In this document: positions 8,976 through 18,089 of the stretch, piece by piece
How positions within the stretch are numbered: position 1 is the first letter of the stretch
How the letters are laid out: every line of letters begins with the position of its first letter
From: Pseudoxanthomonas sp. PXM01
Lineage (GTDB): Bacteria > Pseudomonadota > Gammaproteobacteria > Xanthomonadales > Xanthomonadaceae
Direction: 5' to 3'
Assembly: GCF_014851815.1 (NCBI RefSeq)
Contig: NZ_JACVAJ010000001.1
Location: 620,001-684,000 of the forward strand
Length of the DNA stretch: 64,000 nt
The notes under the pieces: model-generated
Database searches by the model: none
Seen by the model: the letters and a program-made list of their open reading frames with translations, nothing else
What the model was told of the DNA's origin: nothing
Made by a program: the position numbers and the translations under genes

Positions 8976-9521
8976 TCAGGCCGTCCCTGCTTCGTCGACA
9001 CTGACGGCCACCGTCATCGTCGGCTGGCCGGCGATCGCACCCTGCATCGGCGAACGGCGCAGGGCTTCTTGCACCAGCGCATGCAGGCGACCGGACGGCA
9101 CGCCGGCCGCGGCCACGTTGACCTGCACCTGCACCGACACCGGCCCTGCCTGTACGGCGCCACCTTCGACATCGCGCATGCCCAGCAATCCGCGCGTGTC
9201 GGTGCGACTGCCGACCTCGACGTCGAGCCGATCGAGGACGATGTCCTGCTCGGCGGCCACCATCGCGATCGCGGTCGTTGCGCAGGCGGCGATGCCCGCG
9301 CGGAAATACCAACCCGGCGATGGGAGTTCGCCGCCGCCGCCGAGTTCGGCCGGCATGTCGGTACCGATCTGCAGGCCCGACGCGTGCGTAGCGGTGACGC
9401 ACATGCCGCCCTTCCAGCACGCGCGGGCGCTGACATCGTCGTGCAGGCCCTTGTCGGGTCGGCGGGTGAAGACGGCAACGGCGCGCTGCAGGGCCGCGTT
9501 GATGTCGTGGTGCGTGTTCAT
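8976..9521 (-). CDS. OsmC-family protein
   Basis: 181 residues. The OsmC/Ohr fold is indicated by the segment GWYFRAGIAACATTAIAMVA, which holds a reactive cysteine in the helix, and by the beta-rich N-terminus with WKGG and THASGLQIGTD. Only one of the two canonical peroxidatic cysteines is obvious (a second Cys lies in ACWKGGMC), so hydroperoxidase activity is possible but not proven. The start MNTHHDINAALQ is chosen because family similarity starts there. Forms a two-gene unit with the AraC regulator. Confidence 0.82.
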   Translation of the reverse strand: MNTHHDINAALQRAVAVFTRRPDKGLHDDVSARACWKGGMCVTATHASGLQIGTDMPAELGGGGELPSPGWYFRAGIAACATTAIAMVAAEQDIVLDRLDVEVGSRTDTRGLLGMRDVEGGAVQAGPVSVQVQVNVAAAGVPSGRLHALVQEALRRSPMQGAIAGQPTMTVAVSVDEAGTA

Positions 9522-9744
9522 GGCGGGAGGTTGATTCACGGTCTGCGGTACAGAGGCGGATTCTGCTCCCGATAACGCCACCCGCCGCCTGCCGAGGCCA
9601 GCCGTCGGACGCACGGCAAGGAATCCAGGCCGCCGGGAATGTCCGGAATCGGCCAAGGACGCGCGGCCAGTTCAGGCAGACGCGGCGTCAGGACGCCGCA
9701 GCGAGCGGACGGCAATCTGCGCCTCCCCAACCGGAGTGCCCCTG

Positions 9745-10578
9745 ATGAACGCTGTTCCCGCTTCCCTCCCCGCTTCCCCCGACCTGGCCTCGATCAAGCA
9801 GCGCCAGCAGGCCGCCTGGTCCAGCGGTAACTACGCCGTGGTCGGCACCACTTTGCAGATCGTCGGCGAGCAATTGGCCGAGGCTGTCGACCTGCGCTGG
9901 GACGAACGCGTCCTCGACGTCGCTGCCGGCAACGGCAACGCCACGCTGGCAGCCGCCCGCCGCGGCGGGCACGTGGTCTCCACCGACTACGTGCCCGCCC
10001 TGCTCGACCTGGGCCGTGCCCGCGCCGACGCGGAGCAGTTGCAGGTCGAGTTCCTGCCGGCGGATGCCGAAGCGCTGCCCTTCGCGGACGACCAGTTTGA
10101 CGTGGTGCTGTCCACGTTCGGCGTGATGTTCACCCCCGACCATGCGCAGGCCGCAAACGAACTGCTGCGCGTCTGCCGTCCCGGTGGCCGCATCGGCCTG
10201 GCCAACTGGACGCCGGACGGCTTCATCGGCCAGATGTTCAAGGTGCTCGGCCGTCACCTGCCGCCGCCGGCCGGCGTGCAGCCGCCTTCGCTGTGGGGCA
10301 CGCATGCGCACCTGCATGCGCTGTTCGGCGACCGCGTCAGCGCCATCTCGGCCACGCCACGCCTGTTCAACTTCCGCTACCGCTCGGCCGCGCATATGGT
10401 CGATGTGTTCCGCACCTGGTACGGCCCGGTGCAGAAAGCCTTCCTCGCGCTGCCGCCAGAGCGCGCTGCGGAACTGGAAAACGACCTGATCGCGCTGATG
10501 GAGCGCATGCGCACGGGAAGTGGCGATGGCCTGGTCGTGCCCAGCGAATACCTGGAAATCGTGGTCACGCGCCGGTGA
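9745..10578 (+). CDS. UbiE/COQ5-like SAM-dependent methyltransferase
   Basis: 277 residues. A Methyltransf_11 core is seen: VLDVAAGNGNATLAAARR (motif I), STDYVPALLDLGR, PADAEALPFADDQFDVVLS (motifs II-III) and RVCRPGGRIGLANWTP after it. ATG 9745 is preferred because CCGGAG lies about 9 bases upstream; a GTG at 9736 is an alternative. It is followed within 2 bases by another methyltransferase, so the two form a tandem operon. The substrate, a small molecule or quinone-like lipid, is not evident. Confidence 0.85.
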   Translation: MNAVPASLPASPDLASIKQRQQAAWSSGNYAVVGTTLQIVGEQLAEAVDLRWDERVLDVAAGNGNATLAAARRGGHVVSTDYVPALLDLGRARADAEQLQVEFLPADAEALPFADDQFDVVLSTFGVMFTPDHAQAANELLRVCRPGGRIGLANWTPDGFIGQMFKVLGRHLPPPAGVQPPSLWGTHAHLHALFGDRVSAISATPRLFNFRYRSAAHMVDVFRTWYGPVQKAFLALPPERAAELENDLIALMERMRTGSGDGLVVPSEYLEIVVTRR

Positions 10579-10580
10579 AC

Positions 10581-11405
10581 ATGCAGGCGAAACTGCAGCG
10601 GCGCATCCAGCGTTACGGCTGGGACCTGGCCGCGAGCCGCTATGAGGTGTTGTGGGAAGCCTCGCTTTCGGAGGCGCATCGCCGCCTGCTGGACCTTGCC
10701 GCGCCGGCGCGCGGCGAGGCCGTGCTCGACGTGGCGTGCGGCACCGGCGTGATCGCCCTGGCGGCCGCGCGCAAGGTCGGTCCCACCGGCCGCGTGCTCG
10801 GCACCGACATCTCCGAGCGCATGGTGGAACAGGCCACGCAACGTGCATGGGAGCAGGACGTGGCCAACGCCACGTTTGCCCGCATGGACGGCGAGCAACT
10901 CGACGCGCCAGCCGGCAGCTTCGATGTGGCGTATTGCGCGCTCGGACTGATGTACATGCCCGATCCCGGGCAGGCGATGCGCGAAATCCACCGGCTGCTG
11001 CGTCCCGGCGGCCGTGTGGCGATCGCCGTGTGGGGCCAGCGTGCCCGTTGCGGCTGGTCGTCGATCTTCCCGATCGTCGACGAGGAAGTCGCCAGCGAGG
11101 TCTGTCCGATGTTCTTCCAGCTCGGCCACGCCGGCATGCTGGATGACCTGTGCGCACGTACGGGTTTCGTCGACGTGCAGGAGCAGCGCGTCGACGCCGT
11201 GCTGAGCTACGCCAGCGGCGAGGAAGCCTGCGATGCCGCCTTCGTCGGTGGTCCCGTGGCGATGGCCTGGTCGCGCTTCGACGCGCCCACGCGCCGGCGC
11301 GTGCAGGCACGCTACCTGCGCGCGATCGCGCCCTGGCGCTGCGGCACGGGCTATCGCATGCCGGGGGAATTCGTGGTGGCCGTGGCGCGCAAGCCGCTGC
11401 GGTGA
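10581..11405 (+). CDS. Second UbiE-like methyltransferase in tandem
   Basis: 274 residues. SAM motifs: VLDVACGTGVIALAAARKVG, GTDISERMVEQA, ARMDGEQLDAPAGSFDVAYC, then HRLLRPGGRVAIAVWG. It is a distant paralogue of the preceding gene in layout but not a recent copy. A GTG at 10575 overlaps the upstream stop (GTGA), giving an alternative start two codons longer. Substrate unknown; tandem placement suggests successive or alternative methylation of related substrates, which is inference. Confidence 0.85.
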   Translation: MQAKLQRRIQRYGWDLAASRYEVLWEASLSEAHRRLLDLAAPARGEAVLDVACGTGVIALAAARKVGPTGRVLGTDISERMVEQATQRAWEQDVANATFARMDGEQLDAPAGSFDVAYCALGLMYMPDPGQAMREIHRLLRPGGRVAIAVWGQRARCGWSSIFPIVDEEVASEVCPMFFQLGHAGMLDDLCARTGFVDVQEQRVDAVLSYASGEEACDAAFVGGPVAMAWSRFDAPTRRRVQARYLRAIAPWRCGTGYRMPGEFVVAVARKPLR

Positions 11406-11421
11406 CGCCGGGCTTCCGGCA

Positions 11422-12618
11422 TCACGGCGGCGGCAGGATCTTCCAGAACATGCCGGTGCCCAGCTTCACCGACTGCAGCGGTTTGCGCTGCGCGGCGGGC
11501 TGGTTGGCGCGGAACATCTCGCGGATGTCGCCCATCACCTTGTCCGACTCCATGAAATAGGAATGGGCCAGCATGCTCTGGTCAACGCCGGATACGTCGA
11601 TGGTGTCGACGCCGCCGACCAGCACCACGCCCTCGCTGGTGTCGCCGGCCCGCGGCCCGCGGTTCACCTGCTTGGACGCCTTCAGCGCCATGTCTTCGGA
11701 CGAGGCGTACAGCGTCACCCGGCCACTGGCCGCACTCAGCGCCGGCGCCAGCTCGGTGCGGAATACCTTGGCGTCGATGTCAGGCGCCGCCAGGATGATG
11801 CCGCGGAAGCGCCCGCGCAGTTCGGGCCGCTTCGTCACCAGGTTGCGGATGGCCTGGGTGACGCCACGCGTGCCCATGCTGTGGCCGATGACGTACAGGT
11901 TCTGCGCGCCGGAGCGGTCCGCCATGTCGGCCAGGAACCCTTCGATCAGCGGCACCGAGCGCGCGATGCTCTGCTCGTCGGTGAAGTAGCCTGCCAGCGC
12001 CGCCTGCGACGGCCAGCTGTAGAACACCGGCGCACCATCGAAACGCAGGTCGTACGCCAGCTGCGCGGTGCGCCGCGCCGCGTCGCGGAAGCCGACGTTG
12101 TAGCCGTGCACGAACACGAAGGCATTGCTGCCGCGCGACTCGTCCACGCGTCCCCGCAGGCGGGCGAAGAACGGTGCCCGGTCCAGCCGCGCCACGTCCT
12201 GCAGGATGACGTGCTGCTTCGGATCTTCCTTGAACTCCAGCAGGTACCAGCGCGGGGATTCCAGTTCGCCCGCCACGTGCACCTTGGGAATGCTGATGCG
12301 CGCGGTGCCGTAGGTCAGCTCGCGCGCGACACCGGCGGTGAAGCGGTCGCCCGGCGCGGCGGTCGCGAAGGCGGTCGCAGGCATGCGGTTGGTGGCGTAG
12401 AACACATCGACGTTGACGAAGTCCGCCTTGGGCGGCGGCGTTACTCGCGGGGTCGGCGGCGGCGTACCGGTCGGCGGCGGCGGAGGTGGTGGTGGCGGCG
12501 GAGGGGGTGGCGGCAACGCCGGTACATCGTCCGGCGGAGGCGGCGGCATTTCCCTTACCTTCTTCGAACAGCCGGCCAGCAGCAACGCCACCATTACCAG
12601 GCAAAGAATCCGCCGCAT
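11422..12618 (-). CDS. Lipoprotein alpha/beta hydrolase (DUF900) with poly-proline stalk
   Basis: 398 residues. A lipoprotein signal (MRRILCLVMVALLLAGC) places it on a membrane facing the periplasm or cell surface. Residues about 25-62 form a proline stalk with an uninterrupted run of about 14 prolines. The DUF900 esterase/lipase-like domain follows: VDVFYATNRM, FVFVHGYNVGF (oxyanion strand), nucleophile elbow IGHSMGTRG, AAPDIDAK with the acid residue, and LAHSYF with a candidate histidine. The stalk is encoded by near-repetitive GGN triplets on the plus strand, so its length is prone to slippage. Substrate unknown. Confidence 0.85.
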   Translation of the reverse strand: MRRILCLVMVALLLAGCSKKVREMPPPPPDDVPALPPPPPPPPPPPPPPTGTPPPTPRVTPPPKADFVNVDVFYATNRMPATAFATAAPGDRFTAGVARELTYGTARISIPKVHVAGELESPRWYLLEFKEDPKQHVILQDVARLDRAPFFARLRGRVDESRGSNAFVFVHGYNVGFRDAARRTAQLAYDLRFDGAPVFYSWPSQAALAGYFTDEQSIARSVPLIEGFLADMADRSGAQNLYVIGHSMGTRGVTQAIRNLVTKRPELRGRFRGIILAAPDIDAKVFRTELAPALSAASGRVTLYASSEDMALKASKQVNRGPRAGDTSEGVVLVGGVDTIDVSGVDQSMLAHSYFMESDKVMGDIREMFRANQPAAQRKPLQSVKLGTGMFWKILPPP

Positions 12619-12891
12619 CGATCACCCCGTGGAAGACGCCATGGACGCCCTTTCCCCGGGACGCCCGACGCCCGCGATGGTAGCGCAGCGCCCGCACCGT
12701 CCACGAGCGTCGCCCACCGCGCCGAAAGGCCCCAGCAGCCGGCGTCACGCAGGGTCGGCAGCACCCGGACACACCCGGAAAGCCGCTCATGGGCGACGTG
12801 CCGCAGGACACCCGCGTGGAAGCCGGCTATCGTGTAGGCCTTGGCGCCCGGCCTTTTCCGGCGCCCACCCCTCATTACAGGACCCCCCAGC

Positions 12892-13053
12892 ATGGCCAAA
12901 CCCAATTATTCGTTCGAGAAGCGCCAGCGCGAGCTGGCCAAGAAGAAGAAGAAGGACGAGAAGGACGCCAGGAAGCGTGCCGAACGCGACGCCGGCCGCG
13001 CCGACGGTGCCCCCGAGGCACCGGAATCCGAGTCCGACACCGCACCGGAATGA
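12892..13053 (+). CDS. Small conserved basic hypothetical protein
   Basis: 53 residues: a strongly basic N-terminal half ([17 protein letters not shown]) and an acidic tail ([13 protein letters not shown]). No domain recognised. The stop overlaps the start of the UPF0178 gene (ATGA), so it is translated as part of that unit. The charge pattern suggests nucleic-acid or ribosome association, which is inference only. Confidence 0.6.
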   Translation: MAKPNYSFEKRQRELAKKKKKDEKDARKRAERDAGRADGAPEAPESESDTAPE

Positions 13054-13520
13054 CAGACGGTGGGGCCCCCGCCACCCAGGTCTGGGTGGATGCCGATGCC
13101 TGCCCCGCGCCGGTGAAGGACATCCTGTTCCGCGCCGCCGAGCGCGCCCGGGTGCAGGTCACGCTGGTCGCCAACCAGTGGCTGCGCACCCCTCCCTCAC
13201 GCTTCATCCGCGCCCTGCAGGTCCAGGGTGGCTACGACGTGGCCGACGACGCCATCGTCGAACGCGCGCAGGCCGGCGACCTGGTGGTCACCCAGGACAT
13301 CCCGCTGGCGGCGCGCGTGCTGGCCAAGGGCGCGCAGGCGATCAATCCGCGCGGCGACCGGTTCACCCCCGACAACATCGCCGAGCGCCTGTCGATGCGG
13401 AACTTCATGGACGAACTGCGCGGCGCAGGCGTGCAGACCGGCGGCCCGGCCGCGTTCAACGCGCGCGACCGCCAGGCCTTCGCCAACCAGCTCGACCGCT
13501 GGCTGGCCACGCACCCCTGA
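13050..13520 (+). CDS. YaiI/YqxD family (UPF0178) PIN-like protein
   Basis: 156 residues. Family signatures: [16 protein letters not shown] at the N-terminus, [24 protein letters not shown] and [12 protein letters not shown]. The acidic residues in VDADACP and VTQDIPLA match the PIN-like metal site assigned to this family, so RNase activity is plausible but unproven. The start overlaps the preceding stop by the ATGA tetranucleotide. Confidence 0.92.
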   Translation: MTDGGAPATQVWVDADACPAPVKDILFRAAERARVQVTLVANQWLRTPPSRFIRALQVQGGYDVADDAIVERAQAGDLVVTQDIPLAARVLAKGAQAINPRGDRFTPDNIAERLSMRNFMDELRGAGVQTGGPAAFNARDRQAFANQLDRWLATHP

Positions 13521-13527
13521 ATCCGTC

Positions 13528-13848
13528 GTGCCCGATTTCGAGATCCGCGCCCCGCTCCACCTGCTGCTGCACGTCATCGTGCCGCTCGTGGTGGCGCGGC
13601 TGTGCTGGCCGAAGGACTGGAAGCGGGCGGCGCTGTGGATGCTGGCGGCATGGGTGATCGATCTCGACCACCTGCTCGCCGATCCCATCTACGCGCCCGG
13701 ACGCTGCAGCATCGGTTTCCATCCATTGCACACGTGGCCGGCGGTCGTGGTCTACGCCGGACTCGCGCTGCCGAGGAAGACCCGCTGGTTCGGTATCGGC
13801 CTGCTGATCCACATCGCGCTGGACGGGATCGATTGCCTGCTGATGTAG
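13528..13848 (+). CDS. Small membrane protein (DUF6122-like)
   Basis: 106 residues from a GTG start 7 bases after the UPF0178 stop. Three hydrophobic segments (LHLLLHVIVPLVVARLC, ALWMLAAWVIDLDHLLA, WPAVVVYAGLAL plus a weaker C-terminal one) carry several histidines and aspartates near the membrane (DLDHLLAD, FHPLHTWP, LIHIALDGIDC). The His/Asp pattern recalls LexA-binding or YdjM-type metal-dependent hydrolase membrane proteins. Family assignment is moderate; no function claimed. Confidence 0.7.
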   Translation: MPDFEIRAPLHLLLHVIVPLVVARLCWPKDWKRAALWMLAAWVIDLDHLLADPIYAPGRCSIGFHPLHTWPAVVVYAGLALPRKTRWFGIGLLIHIALDGIDCLLM

Positions 13849-13928
13849 GGCGGTGCCGGCATGACCCAGGTCAAGGCATGGCAGCGACGGACGCCGCATC
13901 CTCTCCGCCGTCCTCCCCGGAGCACCGT

Positions 13929-14147
13929 ATGTCCACTCCAGTCCTCGACATCGAAGGCGCGCTGGTCGCGCGAGCCCTGTCGCTGGACGTGACCGACTTC
14001 CGTCGCCTGATGGACACCGGCAAGGTCACCGTGCTGTGCGAACGCGGCACCGGCGACGACAGCGGCTGCTACCGCGCGAGCTTCTACCATGCCGGCCAGC
14101 GGGCGCGCTTCGTACGCGGTCGCAGCGGCCAGTGGCGACCCGCCTGA
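13929..14147 (+). CDS. Small hypothetical protein
   Basis: 72 residues starting MSTPVLDIEGALVARAL, with CCGGAG about 8 bases upstream. Predicted short alpha/beta fold; ends in a basic RFVRGRSGQWRP segment. A single domain-like pattern (YRASFYHAGQRARFV) suggests a small beta structure. Not recognised with confidence. Confidence 0.55.
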   Translation: MSTPVLDIEGALVARALSLDVTDFRRLMDTGKVTVLCERGTGDDSGCYRASFYHAGQRARFVRGRSGQWRPA

Positions 14148-14411
14148 TCGCAGGTACTTCCCGCGCACCGATACGCGCTGCCTGACCGGGCCGTTCAGTT
14201 CGGGCCGCGTTCGTGCGCCCGATCACGTAGGATGGCCCCGCTTCACCGTCCTGCGTCCCGTCCGACCGCTCTCCTGTCGCCCGCTGCGCTGTTCTCCACG
14301 CGTCCCTCCCGGGGCGCCTCGCCAGGAGCGCTCCATGCCGGCTCGTCGGTCCCGCCCCTTCCACGACATTCCTGTGCCGCCATCCCGGCCGCTGTGCTGC
14401 GGAACGGTCGC

Positions 14412-14720
14412 GTGAACGCCGTCGCCGTCCCGCTGTGCGAACGCTGCGATGCCGTGTGCTGCCGGCTGACCGTGGTGCTGCAGCCCGAAGACCGCATTCC
14501 CTCGCACCTGACCACGCATACCGATGCCGGTCTGCACGTGATGGCCCGCGACGAGGAAGGCTGGTGCGTGGCCATCGACGCGGCACGCATGTGCTGCTCC
14601 ATCTACGAGACACGGCCGGAGACCTGCCGTCGCTTCGTCATGTCCGGTCCTTACTGCCGCGATGTGCGCGCCGATTACATCGACCGCACGTCGCGCGGCA
14701 TTCCGCTGACGCTGTACTGA
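14412..14720 (+). CDS. YkgJ-family cysteine-cluster protein
   Basis: 102 residues from a GTG start. Cysteines are arranged CERCDAVCC, then WCVA, MCCSIYETRPETCRRF and YCRD, the zinc/iron-chelating pattern of YkgJ/CxxCxxCC proteins. The open frame extends upstream to 14232, but that stretch lacks family similarity, so 14412 is preferred. Function of the family is unknown; metal binding is the usual inference. The gene converges on the next one. Confidence 0.82.
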   Translation: MNAVAVPLCERCDAVCCRLTVVLQPEDRIPSHLTTHTDAGLHVMARDEEGWCVAIDAARMCCSIYETRPETCRRFVMSGPYCRDVRADYIDRTSRGIPLTLY

Positions 14721-14737
14721 CACGACATCGCGTGGTA

Positions 14738-15100
14738 TCAGCCACCCGGCATCCTCACGAACAGCGGCACGGCACCCACGTCCTGGAAGCCGCGGGCGGC
14801 CAGCACACCGGCGAGGTGCTCGCTGGCGCCATGCAGGCAGATGACCGCGGACGGTTGCGCGATGGACAGCAACGGCGTGACCGCGGCGATGGCGGCTTCG
14901 TCGTGGTCGTCCCAGGCGAGGATCGCGAGATTGCCAAGGGGATGGGGTTCACCCGAGATCAGGCGGAACCAGTCCGCATCGGCCACCCCGCCCTGCGGTT
15001 GCATGGCCAGCCGCCACAGGTGGTCGAGGTGGCCGGCGACACGCGCGCCGATCGTGTCGGCGCAGGCCGCGATCGACACGACGGGAGGCGATGACGGCAT
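14738..15100 (-). CDS. Hypothetical protein, possibly a shortened GNAT relative
   Basis: 120 residues. Begins MPSSPPVVSIAACADTIGARVAGHLDHLW and ends FVRMPGG. The alternation of helices and hydrophobic strands (GNLAILAWDD, AVICLHGAS, VGAVPLFVRM) resembles the N-terminal half of some long GNAT acetyltransferases, but no acetyl-CoA motif is present. It may be a stand-alone domain or a truncated gene. Low confidence in any function. Confidence 0.5.
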   Translation of the reverse strand: MPSSPPVVSIAACADTIGARVAGHLDHLWRLAMQPQGGVADADWFRLISGEPHPLGNLAILAWDDHDEAAIAAVTPLLSIAQPSAVICLHGASEHLAGVLAARGFQDVGAVPLFVRMPGG

Positions 15101-15248
15101 GGCGGGATTCCCTGCATGCGAAGCGAACGCTCAGCGCACGACCGCACACCGTGGGTGCGGCCCGCCGTGATGCCGATCGCCTCGAGGACCCCCTGCATCC
15201 CGATAGTCACACTGCCCAGCCCGGGACACAAGCCGGGACCGACCGGCG

Positions 15249-16298
15249 TCAGCTGGCGAACACCGGCTCCAGCATCCGGAACGTGCCCGCATCCGCATCC
15301 ATCTCGACCTTGCCGCCGACCGGGACGATGAACTGCTGGCGGATGTGGCCGATCATCGCGCCGCGATAGACCGGCACCTTCAACGGCGTGAAGTAGTCGT
15401 CGAAGATCTGCGGCAGCGTCAGCGAGCCGTAGCCGCCGCCGGGATCGCAGTCGGTGCATTCGCCGAAGATGATGCCCTTCACCTTGTCCAGCGCGCCCAT
15501 CAGCCGCAGCGTGCTGAGCATGCGGTCGATGCGGTACGGCGCCTCGGATACGTCTTCGAGGAACAGGATCTTGCCGCTGAAGTCCGGCAGGTACGGCGAG
15601 CCGGCGAGCGCCGTGAGCACGGTCAGGTTGCCGCCCACCAGTTCGCCCTGCGCCTTGCCGCCGGTGATGGTGACGGTGCGGTTGCGTCGCTGCACGAGTT
15701 CGTCGCCCTTGTCGGCGCTGTTCGCGTACTGCATCCGTTCGCGCTGGAAGAATACGCGGCGGAACTGGTCGGCATTGAACGTATTCCAGCTGCCGATGCC
15801 GATGGGACCGTGGAAGCTGACCAGCCCGGCCTGGGACAGCAGCGCGTTGTGCAGCGCGGTGATGTCGGAGTAGCCGAGCAGGATCTTCGGGTTGCGACGG
15901 ATCGCCGCGTAGTCGAGCAGCGGAAGCAGGCGCGCGGCACCGGAACCGCCGCGAGCGCAGACGATCGCCTTCACCTCGCGGTCGGCGAACATCGCGTTGA
16001 GATCCCCGGCCCGTTGCGCGTCGGTGCCGGCAAGGTGTCCGTAGCGGGATGCCAGGTGCGGCGCCACCTTGACCTTCAGGCCCATCGCTTCCATCGCTTC
16101 CTGCGCGAGCTGCAGGTCGAACGGCTCGTCGGTGGCGCCCGACGGACTCACCAGCGCGACCGTGTCGCCGGGATTCAGCGCCGGCGGCAACAGGCGCGAT
16201 CGCGGGGTCGCCGCCGACGCCGTGGAGCCGAGCGCGAACGGTACGGTGGACGCAGCGGCCATCAGTGCCGCACTGCCAAGGAAATGTCGCCTGTTCAT
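15249..16298 (-). CDS. Tat-exported LD-carboxypeptidase (S66)
   Basis: 349 residues. A twin-arginine signal (MNRRHFLGSAALMAAAS) sends it folded to the periplasm. The S66 catalytic set is visible: nucleophile in LLGYSDITALHNAL, glutamate in LFLEDVSEAPYRIDRML and histidine in GAMIGHIRQQF. Family members trim the terminal D-alanine from tetrapeptides during murein recycling. An ATG at 16316 would add six residues; 16298 is preferred for its GAGGTGG ribosome-binding site. Active Tat targeting is unusual for MccF/LdcA-type enzymes, which are mostly cytoplasmic. Confidence 0.9.
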   Translation of the reverse strand: MNRRHFLGSAALMAAASTVPFALGSTASAATPRSRLLPPALNPGDTVALVSPSGATDEPFDLQLAQEAMEAMGLKVKVAPHLASRYGHLAGTDAQRAGDLNAMFADREVKAIVCARGGSGAARLLPLLDYAAIRRNPKILLGYSDITALHNALLSQAGLVSFHGPIGIGSWNTFNADQFRRVFFQRERMQYANSADKGDELVQRRNRTVTITGGKAQGELVGGNLTVLTALAGSPYLPDFSGKILFLEDVSEAPYRIDRMLSTLRLMGALDKVKGIIFGECTDCDPGGGYGSLTLPQIFDDYFTPLKVPVYRGAMIGHIRQQFIVPVGGKVEMDADAGTFRMLEPVFAS

Positions 16299-16443
16299 GC
16301 CACCTCGATTGGACATCGCATGGATCGGAGCTTCATCCTAACCGCTGCGGACCGGTGGACGCATGCACGGCCTGTGTCCTTCGGACGCCGGCTTTGTCGT
16401 GAACCTCTGATAATCATGCGATGACACGAAGGGAGGGAAGCCC

Positions 16444-17970
16444 ATGGCCAGGATCCAGCGGCCGTTCTATCCGATCATCTATGTGCGCGGCTATGCGATG
16501 ACCCGCGACGAGGTGATCCAGACCACCTCCACGCCCTACATGGGCTTCGAGGCCGGTTCGACCAAGATCCGCCAGGCGCAGGACGGGCGCATCGTGAAGT
16601 TCGTGTTCGAGTCGCCGCTGGTGCGGTTGATGAAGGATTACGACTACCGCGACACCTATGCCGCCGGTGCCGAGAACGCCGGCAAGCTGTCGCCGCGCAG
16701 CATCGTGATCCATCGTTACTACGACGCGGCCGATCCTGCGTTCGGCGACGGCAAGGCGCTGTCGATCCCCGAGGCCGCCAAGGCGCTGGCCGCGCGCATC
16801 GTCGACCTGCGCGAACGCATCTGCGGCAACAACGAGGCCGACCGCAAGGCGTTCCGCGTCTACCTCGTCGCGCACTCGATGGGCGGCCTGATCTGCCGCT
16901 GCCTGCTGCAGAACCCCGACGTCGCCACCGCCGAGGTGCGCGGACTGGTGGACAAGGTGTTCACCTACGCCACCCCGCACAACGGCATCGAGGTCGGCGG
17001 CATCAACGTGCCCAGCCTGCTGTCGATCAACGACATGAACAACTTCAACCGCGGGGTGATGGCCAAGTACCTCAAGGTGCCCAAGGACAAGGTCAACACG
17101 CTCGGCGATTCCGGCTTCCCGCCGGAGCGCTTCTTCAGCCTGGTCGGCACCAACAGCCGCGACTACGCCGTCGCCCACGGGCTGTCCGCGATGGCCGCCG
17201 GGCAGATGAGCGACGGTCTGGTGCGGATCGAGAACGCCTACGTCGCCAACAGTCCGCGCGCCTTCGTCAACCGCAGCCACAGCGGCTTCTTCGGCATCGT
17301 CAATTCCGAAGAGGGCTACCAGAACCTGTCGCGCTTCCTGTTCGGCGACCTCAGCGCCACCGCGCGGCTGGACATCACCGCGCTGCCGTTCCCGCCGGAG
17401 ATCGAACAGGCGCGCAAGCGCGGCAAGAAGATCGCCTCCTCGTACTACATCGAGACCACGGTGGCGCCGCGCGGCGCCTACACCTACGACCTGACCTCGC
17501 GCACCAAGGCGCACGAGAGCGCCGTGCGGCGCGAGTACGCGGAGCTGTTCGACCAGGACGGCAACCTGATCCGCAACGCCCGCGCACCCACGCTGTTCTC
17601 GGTCTACCTGGACAGTTCGAAGATCACCGCCGGCAGCGAAGTGTCGTTCTCGATCGACCTGGCCGTATCGACCGCCGGTTACGAAGTGGACGGTGCGCTG
17701 TTCCTCAAGCAGCACATCCCCGGCGAGTTCCTGTTCCGCGACACCCTGGTGCTGTTCGCCAAGCGCAACGACGACGGTACCTGGGCGCTGCGCTATGTCT
17801 GGGCCGACGAACACTGGGCGACAGGGCCCAAGAACGCGGCCGAAGTCGCCCGCATGGGCAAGAAGGCCGTCGGCGTGGCGCAGACCGCGCCTACGCTGTT
17901 CGCGGTCCCGGTGGCGTCGAGCAAAGGCTTCCAGGCCCAGCTGAGCATTGCGCTGTCGCCCTGGGTGTAG
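16444..17970 (+). CDS. PGAP1-like alpha/beta hydrolase
   Basis: 508 residues, no signal peptide. An N-terminal alpha/beta hydrolase domain (about 1-290) starts YPIIYVRGYAM and has the nucleophile elbow VAHSMGGLICR. A following region with YATPHNG is typical of lipase/PGAP1-like folds. The C-terminal third (about 330-508) is beta-rich with SEVSFSIDLAVS and FLKQHIPGEF, probably an immunoglobulin-like or accessory domain. A strong ribosome-binding site (GGGAGGGA) precedes the start. Substrate unknown; an intracellular esterase or lipase is likely. Confidence 0.82.
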   Translation: MARIQRPFYPIIYVRGYAMTRDEVIQTTSTPYMGFEAGSTKIRQAQDGRIVKFVFESPLVRLMKDYDYRDTYAAGAENAGKLSPRSIVIHRYYDAADPAFGDGKALSIPEAAKALAARIVDLRERICGNNEADRKAFRVYLVAHSMGGLICRCLLQNPDVATAEVRGLVDKVFTYATPHNGIEVGGINVPSLLSINDMNNFNRGVMAKYLKVPKDKVNTLGDSGFPPERFFSLVGTNSRDYAVAHGLSAMAAGQMSDGLVRIENAYVANSPRAFVNRSHSGFFGIVNSEEGYQNLSRFLFGDLSATARLDITALPFPPEIEQARKRGKKIASSYYIETTVAPRGAYTYDLTSRTKAHESAVRREYAELFDQDGNLIRNARAPTLFSVYLDSSKITAGSEVSFSIDLAVSTAGYEVDGALFLKQHIPGEFLFRDTLVLFAKRNDDGTWALRYVWADEHWATGPKNAAEVARMGKKAVGVAQTAPTLFAVPVASSKGFQAQLSIALSPWV

Positions 17971-18089
17971 GCGACGTCCCGTCCGCCCGGTGCCGCCGGC
18001 GGCCGGATCCGGCAGCCGTGTCGATTCCCTCCGTGCCCGTTCGTCGCAGGGTGGAGAGGCGGACCTGACGATCCGCCAGGAAGCACGAC

